This document shows, piece after piece, positions 8,949-17,728 of a stretch of 64,000 bases of DNA. The stretch lies in NCBI GenBank assembly GCA_902500825.1, contig CABVRX010000004.1, positions 151,949-215,948 on the forward strand. Reading direction: 5' to 3'. Origin of the DNA: an uncultured Nitrospira sp. (GTDB lineage Bacteria > Nitrospirota > Nitrospiria > Nitrospirales > Nitrospiraceae). A program made the position numbers and the translations under genes. The notes beneath the pieces were generated by a model. The model saw nothing but the letters and a program-made list of their open reading frames with translations, searched no databases and was not told where the DNA came from. The number at the start of each line of letters is the position of its first letter. The first letter of the stretch is position 1.

Positions 8949-9491
8949 TCAGACTGGAACGTACCTGTCTAGATCTTGTGCAGCACGACGCGCCCGTCGT
9001 TGCGGCCCATCCATGAGTTTCATGATCCGCTCAATTGCCTCCTCCGGTGACGAAGCAGCGTGGACCAGTCGCTTATCGAGTTTGTGGAAGAACGCCACGT
9101 CAGCAGGAGTGGCTTCAACAAGAATAACCGGCTTACCCGCCTTCACCGCCAAGGCAACCTCCGAGACCGTACCCGATCCGCTCAATCCACAGACCACGAC
9201 GACATGGCTGGTCAGGACATTGATGTTGTTACGGCCACTGCCCATTTCGGTGATGATCGGCACGTCCACATGACGAGACACCTTATCCTTGGCCGTCGGC
9301 AAGATCCCGATAGTCAAACTTCCGCCCACCCGCTTGGCCCCTTCGCAAGCCGCATCCATGACGCCCACGTCACGACCGCCGGTCAACACAACCCAGCCTC
9401 GCCGAGCAATGAATTCCCCCAGAATCCTGGCATTGTCGAGGTCCTTCTTCGGAGCTTTAGCCGGCCCCATCACGCCAACCACAAATCGCAT
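8949..9491 (-). CDS. TIGR00725-like / SLOG-fold nucleotide-binding protein
   Basis: About 180 residues. The ATG at 9491 follows an AGGAG site and starts MRFVVGVMGPAKAPKKDLD, as in TIGR00725 proteins related to the LOG and DprA Rossmann-like fold. Motifs visible are WVVLTGGRDVGVMDAACEGA, where family members have GGG..G.M, and VVVCGLSGSGTVSEVALAVK near the nucleotide site. The LOG signature PGGxGT is changed here to GLSGSGT, so cytokinin-type phosphoribohydrolase activity should not be assumed. The function of the family is not established. It lies 29 nt downstream of the TPR protein gene on the same strand, probably as one transcript. Confidence 0.8.
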   Translation of the reverse strand: MRFVVGVMGPAKAPKKDLDNARILGEFIARRGWVVLTGGRDVGVMDAACEGAKRVGGSLTIGILPTAKDKVSRHVDVPIITEMGSGRNNINVLTSHVVVVCGLSGSGTVSEVALAVKAGKPVILVEATPADVAFFHKLDKRLVHAASSPEEAIERIMKLMDGPQRRARRAAQDLDRYVPV

Positions 9492-9520
9492 TGCTTCTCC
9501 TACCGTCCGTTTGTGCTCCC

Positions 9521-11158
9521 TCAAAATCGAGAGGCTGTAAGGGTTACATCCGCATGTTCCCAGGCTTGCTGCCATTGCTGTTCCACGGCGTCCGCTTCAC
9601 GGCCTTTCCGCTGAGCGCGGAGGCTCTGCAGGAGTCCAAACTGGGCCCAGCCGTTCTGCGGACTCTTCGCCAGGTCCGCTCGGTAAACGGCTTCCGCCTT
9701 GCCGGGTTGACCGGCTCTCAGCAAAGCGGCGCCGAGATAGTGGCGGATCGGAATCGGCCAGTACGGAGGTTCGGTGTACGGAAGCCCCTCCTCCAGCTTG
9801 ACGGCATCCATGAACGAAGCGACACCCTCGTCGTATTTATGGCGATGCATGGCAAGCTCACCGGCCAATAGTCGTTCCGCAATCTTGAGCAGCGTCCGTT
9901 CGGTTTTCTCCTCTGACGTTCGATCACGGCCGAGGCGTTTGGCCAATCCGGCCAGCACGACGTGCTCGCCCTCGGCTCCTGGCAAGCGGCCTGACGCCGA
10001 GAGCGCCATTCCCCTTCCCAATCGCCATATCCCCTGGTGCAGACGCAGCGACTTAGAAGGAGGCGGCTCGCGCAGCAGTTCGTCCCACTGCCCGAATCTG
10101 ATCATCGACCACAAGGGAGTGGGAAGGTACAATTCCTTCCATTTTTCCCTCCGGGCTTCCTCTTCAGTGATCGTTCCCGTCAGTTGACGAGCCACCTTCA
10201 AGGCCTCGGTTCTTCGCCCCTCCATCGCCAAGGAAGCCCAAAGAAAATGCAGGTTGTGGGTGTAGTAGCCGTCGGCATAATTACCGCTTAATTTTCGGCC
10301 GGACAGATAGTTGCGATCGACCTCCGCGGCATGCGCATTCCGTTCAGTCGCTTCATGGTATCGACCGAGCCGCATATAGATGTGGGCCGGCATGTGAACC
10401 AAGTGGCCGGAGCCCGGCATCAGGCCGGACAATCGCTCTGCACAAGCCACGGCTCGATCCGGAGTCGAGGAAGCTTCCACACTATGGATATAGTAGTGGC
10501 AAGCTCCCGGATTATCCGGGAAACGCGCCACAAGCGACTCCAAGGTGGATACGATCTCCTCGGTGCCGGGCTTTGGCCGACCACCCGCCGCCCATAAATC
10601 CCACGATCGCAAGTCCATCAAGGCTTCAGCAAACAATACGCCGGCATCCGGATCGTTCGGAAGGTGCCGCCAGACTACACGCATGGCGTCCGCATAAGCC
10701 TTATCGAGAGCCGATCTCGTATGCGCGTGGAGATCGTATCGCTTGCCGATTGCGTCGATATAAGCCTGCTCGGCTGGACTCGCGTGAGCACGATGCGCGC
10801 GGGCTTTTAGTACGGCATCCCACGCCCGTCGTTCTGCCGCCTTATCCATCGCTGCGTTGATGTTCGGACCGGATGCAAGCGCCACACCCCAATAGGCCAT
10901 TGCCGCAGAGGGATCAAGACGCGCGGCTTCTTCAAAGGCCAGGACCGCCTCTTCATGGTTGAAGGCGTACACCAACCGCAACCCTTGATCAAAATATTGC
11001 TGCGCCTCGTTGGAGTTCGTTGTGATGGGATGGTGAAGGGTGCCGAGATTGTCAAGGAGGGGCACCCGCGGGACATGGCGTTCTGCTGCCACAGCTGGAT
11101 CAATCCCCAACAGACCTAACCATGGCACCACCCACAGGAAGAGGAGAAGGGTACTCAT
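9521..11158 (-). CDS. exported tetratricopeptide-repeat protein
   Basis: A 545-residue protein with a signal peptide (residues 1-24, ending AVAA). TPR-like helical repeats begin near residue 48 (EAQQYFDQGLRLVYAFNHEE, then AVLAFEEAARLDPSAAMAYW). More helical pairs run through the centre, including a conserved HYYIHSVEAS and HLVHMPAHIYMRLGRYHEA, and a final repeat AVYRADLAKSPQNGWAQFGL. The MPAHIY.R.G.Y stretch is typical of a family of large periplasmic TPR proteins of unknown role. It is likely a scaffold in the periplasm. No enzymatic motif is visible. Its stop is 29 nt from the SLOG-like gene. Confidence 0.85.
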   Translation of the reverse strand: MSTLLLFLWVVPWLGLLGIDPAVAAERHVPRVPLLDNLGTLHHPITTNSNEAQQYFDQGLRLVYAFNHEEAVLAFEEAARLDPSAAMAYWGVALASGPNINAAMDKAAERRAWDAVLKARAHRAHASPAEQAYIDAIGKRYDLHAHTRSALDKAYADAMRVVWRHLPNDPDAGVLFAEALMDLRSWDLWAAGGRPKPGTEEIVSTLESLVARFPDNPGACHYYIHSVEASSTPDRAVACAERLSGLMPGSGHLVHMPAHIYMRLGRYHEATERNAHAAEVDRNYLSGRKLSGNYADGYYTHNLHFLWASLAMEGRRTEALKVARQLTGTITEEEARREKWKELYLPTPLWSMIRFGQWDELLREPPPSKSLRLHQGIWRLGRGMALSASGRLPGAEGEHVVLAGLAKRLGRDRTSEEKTERTLLKIAERLLAGELAMHRHKYDEGVASFMDAVKLEEGLPYTEPPYWPIPIRHYLGAALLRAGQPGKAEAVYRADLAKSPQNGWAQFGLLQSLRAQRKGREADAVEQQWQQAWEHADVTLTASRF

Positions 11159-11210
11159 TGATGAGGGTTTGTAGCAGACGTGACAGATGCCTGGCTAGTG
11201 GGAACCAGGT

Positions 11211-11229
11211 GTGCACCGATAAGGTGCAC
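11211..11229. terminator. hairpin between TPR gene and hypothetical gene
   Basis: A perfect 7-bp stem GTGCACC/GGTGCAC with a GATAA loop. It lies downstream of the 11286-11975 minus-strand gene and upstream of the TPR gene. No T-run follows, so it may be a Rho-linked stop, an attenuator or a protein site. Confidence 0.4.
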
Positions 11230-11285
11230 TCTTGCGGGTCGGTAAGATTCGGCTCTGTTGTCTGCGAAGCGCTCAAAAAAATCGT

Positions 11286-11975
11286 TTAGAGCCTGCCGTC
11301 AATACCGGACGGACCTGGCCCAAGATTGAGCGGTGGGCCTTCACTTTTCTGAGAGGAAAACTGATGCCCGTTTTCCTGAGGAGAATCCGGCGTCTCATTC
11401 TCGGTGGATTTCTTCCGACTGATACGGCTTCGCTTGACAGAGGAGGCCGCCGTACCGGTCGTTGTTGAAAATGCACCGGCTTCCAGCTCTTTACCAAGAT
11501 GAACGAGGACCTGTTGCTGAGAGCTGACCAAGGAGGTGAGTTCTTGAATGTGAGACGTAAGCCGGGCAATCTCATCCTGCTGTCCGACTAGATAGGCGCG
11601 GAGTTCAGCGACTTCTTCAGACTGAACAAGAGTCGGCGTCTGGGTCGGCTTTTGTAGAATCGTGACGTTTGCAGCCGGCGGATTCTCTGTTTCCTGGACT
11701 TGTTTCCCGTTCGGCTGAACGGTATCTTGATGGATCGCGGCGCGCTCCATCGTTCGATCAGGCAGGGCAAGAGGCTTATGGACCCGTGGATGGGTCTCGC
11801 CCTCATACCGTGTCACATACGTGAAGAGATCAACCATCTTTCGCCAGCAAACAGCTCCGGCATTGAGCAAGAGCTGACCGTATGGTGCTGGCACCGGACG
11901 AGCTTCATCGATCTGCTTCTGCGACGGAATTCGATGAATCAGGTTAATCGGTTCTTTATTGAATCGGGGGGCCAT
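11286..11975 (-). CDS. hypothetical coiled-coil protein
   Basis: A 229-residue cytoplasmic protein, not recognised. The start is supported by an AAGGGG site a few bases upstream. Residues about 1-60 are ordered-looking and include PVPAPYGQLLLNAGAVCWRK and VDLFTYVTRYEGE. Residues 75-110 are low in complexity and Pro/Gln/Thr-rich. A coiled coil covers roughly 115-160 (SEEVAELRAYLVGQQDEIAR followed by LTSHIQELTSLVSSQQQ). The last 60 residues are basic then Ser/Pro/Gly-rich (KRSRISRKKSTENE) and probably disordered. The architecture resembles phasin-like or adaptor proteins, but that is only a resemblance. It has no obvious operon partner. Confidence 0.7.
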   Translation of the reverse strand: MAPRFNKEPINLIHRIPSQKQIDEARPVPAPYGQLLLNAGAVCWRKMVDLFTYVTRYEGETHPRVHKPLALPDRTMERAAIHQDTVQPNGKQVQETENPPAANVTILQKPTQTPTLVQSEEVAELRAYLVGQQDEIARLTSHIQELTSLVSSQQQVLVHLGKELEAGAFSTTTGTAASSVKRSRISRKKSTENETPDSPQENGHQFSSQKSEGPPLNLGPGPSGIDGRL

Positions 11976-12093
11976 CTGTCCCCTTCATTTGGACCTATTG
12001 TTCCACCTATGATGTACCTACTCCTCGAGAGTCGAAGAGTCAACCCTTTTATTCTGAGGGGGCTGAAATATATTCGGAGTCCTTACGATAGTT

Positions 12094-13434
12094 CTAGAAT
12101 CGTGTCACGCTCGAGAAATGAAACTGCGGGAGGGCCATAGCTGGAACCAACATCTTCGCCGTCTCCGAATTGACCGCTTCCATTGGCGTGGTCCATGCGC
12201 TGAGACGTTGAAATGCCAGGAGCGGGCTCTCATGAAAGCGGAAATTCTTGACTGCGGAGACAATTTCTCCTTTCTCGACCAAAAACGTGCCGTCCCGCGT
12301 CATGCCGGTCAACATGAGATCACGGGAATTCACGGGACGGATATACCAAAAATTCGTCACAAGAATCCCGCGTTCCGTGCTTTTGATCAGATCCTGAATC
12401 GAATGGGCTGAAGCCCCCTCGATCGACAACACAGGAGCTTCCAACGTAGGAATGGTGTTGACTCCACCGGCCTTGGCCGTAAATCGGTCGTAGGCCAGCT
12501 GCTTGAGGATCCCCTGGTCGATCCACACCGAATCTGTGCTCGGCAACCCCTCATGAGTAAATGCCTCTCCGAGCAGATCGGCATGATCCGGAGCGTTCCG
12601 AAGGGTCAGCCGTTTATCCACAATCGCTTGTCCCAGCTTGTCGGCGAACGGGCTCGTCTTTTTCATGTACGACTTGGCATCCAGCGACCGAATCAACCAC
12701 GCCCAGAGGCCGGCCACGGCAGCCGGTTCAAGAATGACGGAATACCGTCCGGCCGGCAGCTCATATGCATCCCGCCCCCGCTTGGATTTGGCGATGGCCA
12801 CCAAGGTCCGTTCTTGGACTTTCAAGTGATCGATGGACCGATGGGCAGCCGCGCTCCAACCGGTTGCATCACCCGCTTGGACTGTCAGGCTGAACCGCGC
12901 ATCCGTCCGGCGTTCGTAGCCGAACAGTCCGGTGTCGGCGGCAATTCCGACTGCCGTCGCCGACGACGAGACGACGCCGGCCGCCATGATGTTCTCCATC
13001 CGGCAGTGTCCGATCGCTTCATTGGCATACTCCAGACGTTTCGCCGGACCTGCCGCCATGGTTTCCGGGCTGGCCGTCTCTCGAACAGGGAACGTGCAGG
13101 GATCGGGAGGCGGAAGGTATTCGGGATCGACCGGTGAAATTCGAGCAATCTGTTCGGCACGCGCCAATGTGTCCTGGATCGCGCCGGCGGTAAAATCCGT
13201 CGTGCTGGCGGTCCCATGCCGACCCCCGAAGGCCACCGTCACGGCCAGTGAGCCCCGTCTTACATCGACGTTTTGAATGACTTGATTATTGGCGAACCTC
13301 GTCGTCCCGGCATGGTGATCGCGCAGGCTGATGATCGTATGATCAGCGGACGAGCGGGTCAGGACCAGCTCGCTCAGAAAGCGAAACTCGTCTGAGCCGG
13401 TCATCTTCGGCCACGTGCCGCTCAGTACCGTCAT
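12094..13434 (-). CDS. pmbA: TldE/PmbA-family protein, non-catalytic partner of TldD
   Basis: About 446 residues. The ATG at 13434 overlaps the tldD stop (ATGA), which argues for translational coupling; a GGAG site precedes it, and the upstream open stretch to 13593 is tldD in another frame. PmbA/TldE belongs to the U62 family but lacks the HExxxH zinc motif, and none is visible here. Family features include FANNQVIQNVDVRRGSLAVT, the central ELPAGRYSVILEPAAVAGLW and the C-terminal VTNFWYIRPVNSRDLMLTGM. With TldD it forms a heterodimeric protease that in other bacteria matures microcin B17 or degrades CcdA. No precursor peptide gene is visible nearby. Confidence 0.92.
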   Translation of the reverse strand: MTVLSGTWPKMTGSDEFRFLSELVLTRSSADHTIISLRDHHAGTTRFANNQVIQNVDVRRGSLAVTVAFGGRHGTASTTDFTAGAIQDTLARAEQIARISPVDPEYLPPPDPCTFPVRETASPETMAAGPAKRLEYANEAIGHCRMENIMAAGVVSSSATAVGIAADTGLFGYERRTDARFSLTVQAGDATGWSAAAHRSIDHLKVQERTLVAIAKSKRGRDAYELPAGRYSVILEPAAVAGLWAWLIRSLDAKSYMKKTSPFADKLGQAIVDKRLTLRNAPDHADLLGEAFTHEGLPSTDSVWIDQGILKQLAYDRFTAKAGGVNTIPTLEAPVLSIEGASAHSIQDLIKSTERGILVTNFWYIRPVNSRDLMLTGMTRDGTFLVEKGEIVSAVKNFRFHESPLLAFQRLSAWTTPMEAVNSETAKMLVPAMALPQFHFSSVTRF

Positions 13435-14888
13435 GAGTCTCCTTCTCCTCGAATCACCTGGATCCGGCGAAATCTCGCCGGAGCGGCGGCATGGGTCATC
13501 CAGCCGGACTGGCCGGGCTGCCCCTTCCCACAGGTAATGAATCCGTACCGCCGGCGAAACGATCGGTCTGCCACTCCGTCGCAACTGCTCCAAAATTCCG
13601 GCGTGATCCCATGATAGATCACATCCCGCAGCATATGGGTTCGCCTGCCGTTTTCTATCAGCCAGAAGGCGTCGCCGCCGAACTGGAAATTGTAGCGGCG
13701 TTGATCAATGCTGTAAGATCCATGACCTTCGATATAAATGCCGCGTTTCACGTCGGCAATGAGCTGATCGCGCGTAGCCTCGCCCGGCTCCAGTCCGATA
13801 TTGGCGATGCGCACGATCGGAATGTTCCCCCATCCGTCAGCCCGATTGGAGCCGCATGAGCGAGATTCGCCGATCTTTGGCGCCGTTTCACGGCTCGTAC
13901 AGTATCCGACGAAGATTCCATGGCGGACGATATCCCATCGCTGACACGCCACCCCATCATCGTCGTAACCGGTTGCAGCCAGTGTTTCCGCTTCGGTGTT
14001 ATCGGCTATCAAGTTCACCTGCCGCGAGCCATAACGAAAGTTGCCGCGCGTCTCCGTCGTCAAGAAACTGGTACCGGCATAATTGGCTTCGTAGCCGAGC
14101 GCGCGATCCAGTTCGCTCGGATGGCCGCAAGATTCATGGATGGTCAATGACAGGTGTTCAGGATCGAGCACCAGATCATACTGGCCGGCATCGACCGCCG
14201 GAGCCTTCACCTTTTCGAGCGCTTGGTCGGCGACTCGGGACGCCTCACGAGAGAAGTCCGCTTCTTCGATCAGTTCATAGCCTTTCCTGAGATACGGCGT
14301 ACTGAAACTGCGCGACGCAAATCGGCCTTCATACAACGCAGTCGCCGTACACTCGCCCTGCCCTGCCAGGAGATCGAACTCCAGACGAGACCCCTCCGAC
14401 GACACAAACAACGTTTTGTCCCGACGCGCCCAGAGACTCGCACTGCTCCTCGCGACGCCGGATTGCCGTTGCAACACGTCCATGGTGTTGAGCACCAAGT
14501 CGGTTTTTTTCTCCAACGGCACGCTGAAGGGGTCGATACGACACGGCGTGACGACGCGATCGCGATGAACCGGCTCAGACGCCAATCGCACTTTTTCAAG
14601 AGCCACCGATGCAGACCCTTTGGCGATCTCAACAGCCAGGTCCGCTACTCGCGGCACCTCTTCCAACGACAAGATCGAACTCGCCGCGAACCCCCACGCT
14701 CCGTGATAGAGCACCCGCACGCCGAAGCCGATGTCCTTGACATCTCGAACAGACGCGATCCGACGATCTTCGCCTTCAATCTGCTCCGTACTGCTGTCCT
14801 GAATGCGGATGTCGCCGTACTCGGCACCCGACTTTGCAATGCGCTTCAACGCAAGCTCGGCGAATTCGTCCCAAGCTGGAGTGCTCAT
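13431..14888 (-). CDS. tldD: TldD-family metalloprotease
   Basis: A 485-residue U62 peptidase, first gene of the tldD-pmbA pair. The zinc motif HESCGH is at residues 251-256 (HExxxH), inside LTIHESCGHPSELDRALGYE, as in active TldD. The N-terminal domain shows IRIQDSSTEQIEGEDRRIAS and GFGVRVLYHGAWGFAAS. The C-terminal part carries GYCTSRETAPKIGESRSCGS and IYIEGHGSYSIDQRRYNFQF. The protein acts in the cytoplasm on unfolded peptides fed into a closed chamber formed with TldE. The 4-nt overlap with pmbA fits a 1:1 complex. Confidence 0.95.
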   Translation of the reverse strand: MSTPAWDEFAELALKRIAKSGAEYGDIRIQDSSTEQIEGEDRRIASVRDVKDIGFGVRVLYHGAWGFAASSILSLEEVPRVADLAVEIAKGSASVALEKVRLASEPVHRDRVVTPCRIDPFSVPLEKKTDLVLNTMDVLQRQSGVARSSASLWARRDKTLFVSSEGSRLEFDLLAGQGECTATALYEGRFASRSFSTPYLRKGYELIEEADFSREASRVADQALEKVKAPAVDAGQYDLVLDPEHLSLTIHESCGHPSELDRALGYEANYAGTSFLTTETRGNFRYGSRQVNLIADNTEAETLAATGYDDDGVACQRWDIVRHGIFVGYCTSRETAPKIGESRSCGSNRADGWGNIPIVRIANIGLEPGEATRDQLIADVKRGIYIEGHGSYSIDQRRYNFQFGGDAFWLIENGRRTHMLRDVIYHGITPEFWSSCDGVADRSFRRRYGFITCGKGQPGQSGWMTHAAAPARFRRIQVIRGEGDS

Positions 14889-15052
14889 GCAGCTGGCTCT
14901 CGGATTGAATGAAGGGTTGAGTCAGTATAACAGGTGGTGAGCAAAACGGTGAGCGTATCGGGATCGATGAGCGAAACTAGAATGACTACCGATAGGCCAT
15001 CGCAATGACTGTAGCCTCTCGACGGCTCACCGACACTCTCCAACTGTATCCT

Positions 15053-15316
15053 TCATAGCCGACTCTTCAGCCGCTCGTAACCCTTCTTCAATTCGTCGAG
15101 GGCTAGCCCCAGCGCAGTGCTGACGGATTCTGCGGTCTTGCCGGCCTCCTCCTTCGCCGCCTCCAATTTGGGTTTTATTTCTTCCCATTGATTCTCCAGA
15201 CGGGTCCATTCGTCCTTCGCATCCGCCTTCGCCAGGTGAAGCTGGACTTGAAGTTCATCGCGCTGCTGCTTCAGGTACTCCACCGCTTTCGTCATCTGTT
15301 CTTTTGCGTCTGACAT
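15053..15316 (-). CDS. small coiled-coil protein
   Basis: An 87-residue, highly charged, almost wholly helical protein (QMTKAVEYLKQQRDELQVQL, then KDEWTRLENQWEEIKPKLEA). Heptad-like spacing of Leu, Val and Ala runs through residues 8-60. The C-terminal end is TALGLALDELKKGYERLKSR. No signal peptide or cysteine is present. Similar short proteins are annotated as hypothetical or coiled-coil proteins in many environmental bacteria; some resemble stress-associated helical proteins. An AGGAG-like site precedes the ATG (AAGGAGCAACTCCT region). I cannot give a function. Confidence 0.7.
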   Translation of the reverse strand: MSDAKEQMTKAVEYLKQQRDELQVQLHLAKADAKDEWTRLENQWEEIKPKLEAAKEEAGKTAESVSTALGLALDELKKGYERLKSRL

Positions 15317-15433
15317 AGGAGTTGCTCCTTTTCTTCGTGTGGAAGTCCGCCGTTGTTGCTTCTGTTTGATCGTGACCTTGTGAACCCGGCCGGTTGAGTC
15401 TCCCCGGACACGTAATCAGGCGTGCGGTGCTGG

Positions 15434-15877
15434 TCACACCGTAACAGTTACCCCATTGCGCTTGAGCACATCAAGTAGCTTTGGAACATCAGGCGGTCCT
15501 GGGGAAATCTCCTTGTCGATGGCCGTGAACATCTGAGCCGCGAGCGCGCCCACCCCCGTAATCTCGAGCATCTGACCACCGCCACTTCCGTAGCGAAAGC
15601 CATGCACGGTCCCTCCAGGAACGTGCACGAAAGTCCCAACCGTGCAGGCATAGTTTTTCCCGTCGCATAGGAAGTGAATCTCGCCTTTCAGGACGTAGAA
15701 TGCTTCGTCCCAATCATGGCTATGCGGTGGAGGGCCTGTTCCTTCCGCGCCCTGCTGCAAGGTGATCCCATAGCTTTGCGTCGCCGCGTTGGACGCCAAC
15801 ACCGTCACCTGCGTTCCGATCACATTCAAGGCTGGCTCATGCTGATCCGGTCTCAAAACAATGGGTTGAACGCTCAT
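15434..15877 (-). CDS. cupin-domain protein
   Basis: About 147 residues of a single small beta-barrel cupin. Cupin motif 1 is GPPPHSHDWDEAFYVLKGEI, giving the His-x-His and Glu metal ligands. Motif 2 is FVHVPGGTVHGFRYGSG with the third His. The ATG at 15877 (MSVQPIVLRPDQHEP) was chosen over 15910 because an AGGAGG site lies about 10 nt upstream and the upstream 11 residues look non-native. Metal-binding cupins of this kind include dioxygenases, isomerases and sugar-binding sensors; the substrate is unknown. No gene next to it suggests a pathway. Confidence 0.85.
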   Translation of the reverse strand: MSVQPIVLRPDQHEPALNVIGTQVTVLASNAATQSYGITLQQGAEGTGPPPHSHDWDEAFYVLKGEIHFLCDGKNYACTVGTFVHVPGGTVHGFRYGSGGGQMLEITGVGALAAQMFTAIDKEISPGPPDVPKLLDVLKRNGVTVTV

Positions 15878-16016
15878 GACCTCGCTACCTCCTACAAAGA
15901 TGGTGATCATGTACCTTGCAGCTTAACGGCCCCGCAGTTTCACCGGCAGTCATGGAGTAACCGGTGACTGCGCAGCAGCTGTCTGGTGTTGGAACGTTTG
16001 CTACCCATATGCGGCA

Positions 16017-16763
16017 CTACCCGAACAGGTCGCCCTCAATGAGCTTAAGGTATTTGTTGACGTAGAAGACATCAGGTTCATGCCGCGACGCACGAACCCG
16101 AATAGAGAAGCCAGGCTCCTTGGGGTTGGAAGCGTCAAACAGGATGAACCCGATACCGAATATGCGGGCGAGAGCGTCTAGCCGTGAAATGTCTTCCTCG
16201 GACGAGTTCTGTGGAACGACGATGTATGCACGATGAGAGAACAGTTTGTAAGAGCAGCATTGACCAAAAGCCGTAATAAGGCCATTGAGGTCAATCTTGA
16301 TCTCCGCAGTCACGATCTCGGTGGGAGGCTTGATAATGTCACTTCTTTTTGCGTCTCGAATTCCGATGACGTCGGGTGTACCCCATTTGTCGCGGAACAC
16401 GTTTCCGCCAACAGCAATAGCGCTTGTGCATTCCTCTAATTCGTTTATGAGCCACTCGGCGAAAGGCTCATAGAAAGCTTCTTCCTTGATCTTAGGCGTG
16501 GCAGGTTTTAGCGGTAACGGCACTTCGGTTGCTGTGACTTCCTCGCGGAAAGAGATATGACGATAGAGGCCTTTTGCAGGCTGATAAATTTCTGACGGAA
16601 GTTCTGTTCTGAACTTGTGCAATGCCCCGTGAATAGTGTTGGGCGGGATGTCTGGGAACGCGGCCGCTATCTGCTGATGCAATTGAGCATAGCGAATGCC
16701 TTTTGACGCGCTTGCCAGTAGCTCGCTCGCCTTTGCAATTACCTTCCCGGTGCTTGTGCTCAT
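16017..16763 (-). CDS. winged-helix plus PD-(D/E)XK nuclease-like protein
   Basis: A 248-residue protein, likely cytoplasmic. Residues 8-75 look like a HARE-type winged helix (KASELLASASKGIRYAQLHQ and PDIPPNTIHGALHKFRTELP). Residues about 95-190 fit a PD-(D/E)XK nuclease core. A helix with Glu (EEAFYEPFAEWLINELEE) is followed by WGTPDVIGI with the catalytic Asp, VTAEIKIDL with E-x-K, and a helix GLITAFGQCCSYKLFSHRAY. The order and spacing match restriction-endonuclease-like folds, and all key residues are present. I know of no named family with certainty. It sits beside two toxin-antitoxin modules, which suggests a defence or mobile-DNA context. It could be an orphan restriction enzyme or a repair nuclease. 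Confidence 0.65.
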   Translation of the reverse strand: MSTSTGKVIAKASELLASASKGIRYAQLHQQIAAAFPDIPPNTIHGALHKFRTELPSEIYQPAKGLYRHISFREEVTATEVPLPLKPATPKIKEEAFYEPFAEWLINELEECTSAIAVGGNVFRDKWGTPDVIGIRDAKRSDIIKPPTEIVTAEIKIDLNGLITAFGQCCSYKLFSHRAYIVVPQNSSEEDISRLDALARIFGIGFILFDASNPKEPGFSIRVRASRHEPDVFYVNKYLKLIEGDLFG

Positions 16764-17111
16764 CGCGACTGTTCCTCATATGGCTATGGCCACGCATGAA
16801 TTGCGCCGGACACGGACAAAACAGCACAGCGCCACAACGCATATCATAATGTCAGTTCGATACGTTGATTAGCTCGGATTCTGCAGTTGCCCACTGCCCC
16901 TCTCGTCATTCCCGCGTCTTTAAGCGGACATTCAGGGGAGGTCCGGAACGCCTGGATGCCCGCTTCCTCAGGCATGACCCTCTTTCCCAAGACCACATCA
17001 TCTTCTCATCTGGCAATTGCGTTCTCATCGCTCGATCGTGCTCGGAACCGTTCAACTGCGGAATCCGGGCGTAGGTGAAAGCCGAGGCCTTTCACCGCGT
17101 CCGTCAGCCGG
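16764..17111. other. intergenic region between nuclease-like gene and higA
   Basis: About 350 bases with no convincing gene. The only structure I see is the REP-like element at 16905-16978. The part just before 16764 should contain the promoter of the nuclease-like gene on the minus strand, but no strong -35/-10 pair stands out. Confidence 0.5.
16905..16978. repeat. degenerate REP-like dispersed repeat
   Basis: The stretch begins GTCATTCCCGCG and ends GGCATGAC, giving near-inverted 8-bp ends with one mismatch. Between them is a GGAACGCCTGGATGCCCGC core of the type seen in REP elements, which commonly begin CGTCATTCC. It lies between the nuclease-like gene and higA, and no transposase is nearby. 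Other copies cannot be checked inside this window. Confidence 0.4.
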
Positions 17112-17405
17112 TTAGGCCGCTGTGAGCCGGACTTTTCCGACCTTGCCGAGTTTCACATGCTGCTTGGCTTGCCAGAGATCGTGGTTGTACTGCATGGCAA
17201 GCCAACTCTCCGGCGAACGGCCAATCGCCTTGGAAAGGCGTAGCGCCATTTCAGGGCTTATTCGGCTCGTACCCGTAAGAATGCGATTCAACGTTGAAGC
17301 AGCCACACCGAGCTTTGAGGCTAGTTCACGGCCACTCAGATTGTTGGGCTCCAGATAGACCTGGATAATGAACTCGCCGGGATGGGGAGGATTGTGCATA
17401 GCCAT
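17112..17405 (-). CDS. higA: HigA-type antitoxin
   Basis: About 97 residues. The ATG at 17405 gives MAMHNPPHPGEFIIQVYLEP, the standard HigA N-terminus; an alternative ATG at 17423 adds six residues and overlaps higB. The helix-turn-helix is GRELASKLGVAASTLNRILT followed by SRISPEMALRLSKAIGRSPE, and the end is WLAMQYNHDLWQAKQHVKL, all typical of the VapI/HigA family. HigA binds HigB and represses the operon. The gene follows higB by one base, and a palindrome that could be its operator lies upstream of higB at 17701-17719. Confidence 0.95.
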   Translation of the reverse strand: MAMHNPPHPGEFIIQVYLEPNNLSGRELASKLGVAASTLNRILTGTSRISPEMALRLSKAIGRSPESWLAMQYNHDLWQAKQHVKLGKVGKVRLTAA

Positions 17406-17406
17406 G

Positions 17407-17685
17407 TTAGTGGTAGTCCTCATAATCCATGACGTAGGCGTGTCCGTCTTTGAACGTAAAAGTTAGGCGCCAGTTTCCAGTTATCCACACCGACCATCGA
17501 CCGCGCTCCGATCCCTTTAGGGAATGGAGCCTGAACCCAGGAACACTCAAGTCCTCAATGGACAAAGCCGTGTCCAAGGCTGCTAACAGCATACGCAGGC
17601 GTTTGGAGTGGTGCGGTTGGATACCCGCCACACTCCCCGACTCAAAGAACTTCCTGAGTCCCTTGTGTCGGAATGATTGGATCAC
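17407..17685 (-). CDS. higB: HigB/RelE-family toxin
   Basis: A 92-residue ribosome-dependent mRNA interferase of the RelE superfamily, starting at GTG 17685. Family features are MIQSFRHKGLRKFFESGSVA, SKRLRMLLAALDTA, the strand pair GFRLHSLKGSERGRWSVWIT and NWRLTFTF, and the C-terminal YVMDYEDYH. Arg in WRLTF and the terminal His/Tyr correspond to residues important in HigB toxins. The toxin-first order (higB-higA) is the usual one for this family. The reading frame is intact, so the module may be functional. Confidence 0.95.
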   Translation of the reverse strand: MIQSFRHKGLRKFFESGSVAGIQPHHSKRLRMLLAALDTALSIEDLSVPGFRLHSLKGSERGRWSVWITGNWRLTFTFKDGHAYVMDYEDYH

Positions 17686-17700
17686 AAGCCAGGTATATCA

Positions 17701-17719
17701 TGTTGCGCATTACGCAACA
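17701..17719. promoter_or_regulatory. palindromic operator candidate upstream of higBA
   Basis: A perfect inverted repeat with 7-bp arms TGTTGCG and CGCAACA around CATTA. It lies 16 nt upstream of the higB start and next to a TATA-like GATATACC stretch on the minus strand. HigA antitoxins repress their own promoter by binding such palindromes, so this is the best candidate for that site. Confidence 0.55.
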
Positions 17720-17728
17720 AGATGTGAG

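Noticed and set aside
13435..13593. Longer N-terminus for PmbA
   Set aside because: This stretch codes for the TldD C-terminus in another frame; the ATGA overlap and ribosome site fit ATG 13434.
12094..14888. Microcin-type precursor peptide next to TldD/PmbA
   Set aside because: No small Gly/Ser/Cys-rich precursor gene or modification enzyme is adjacent.
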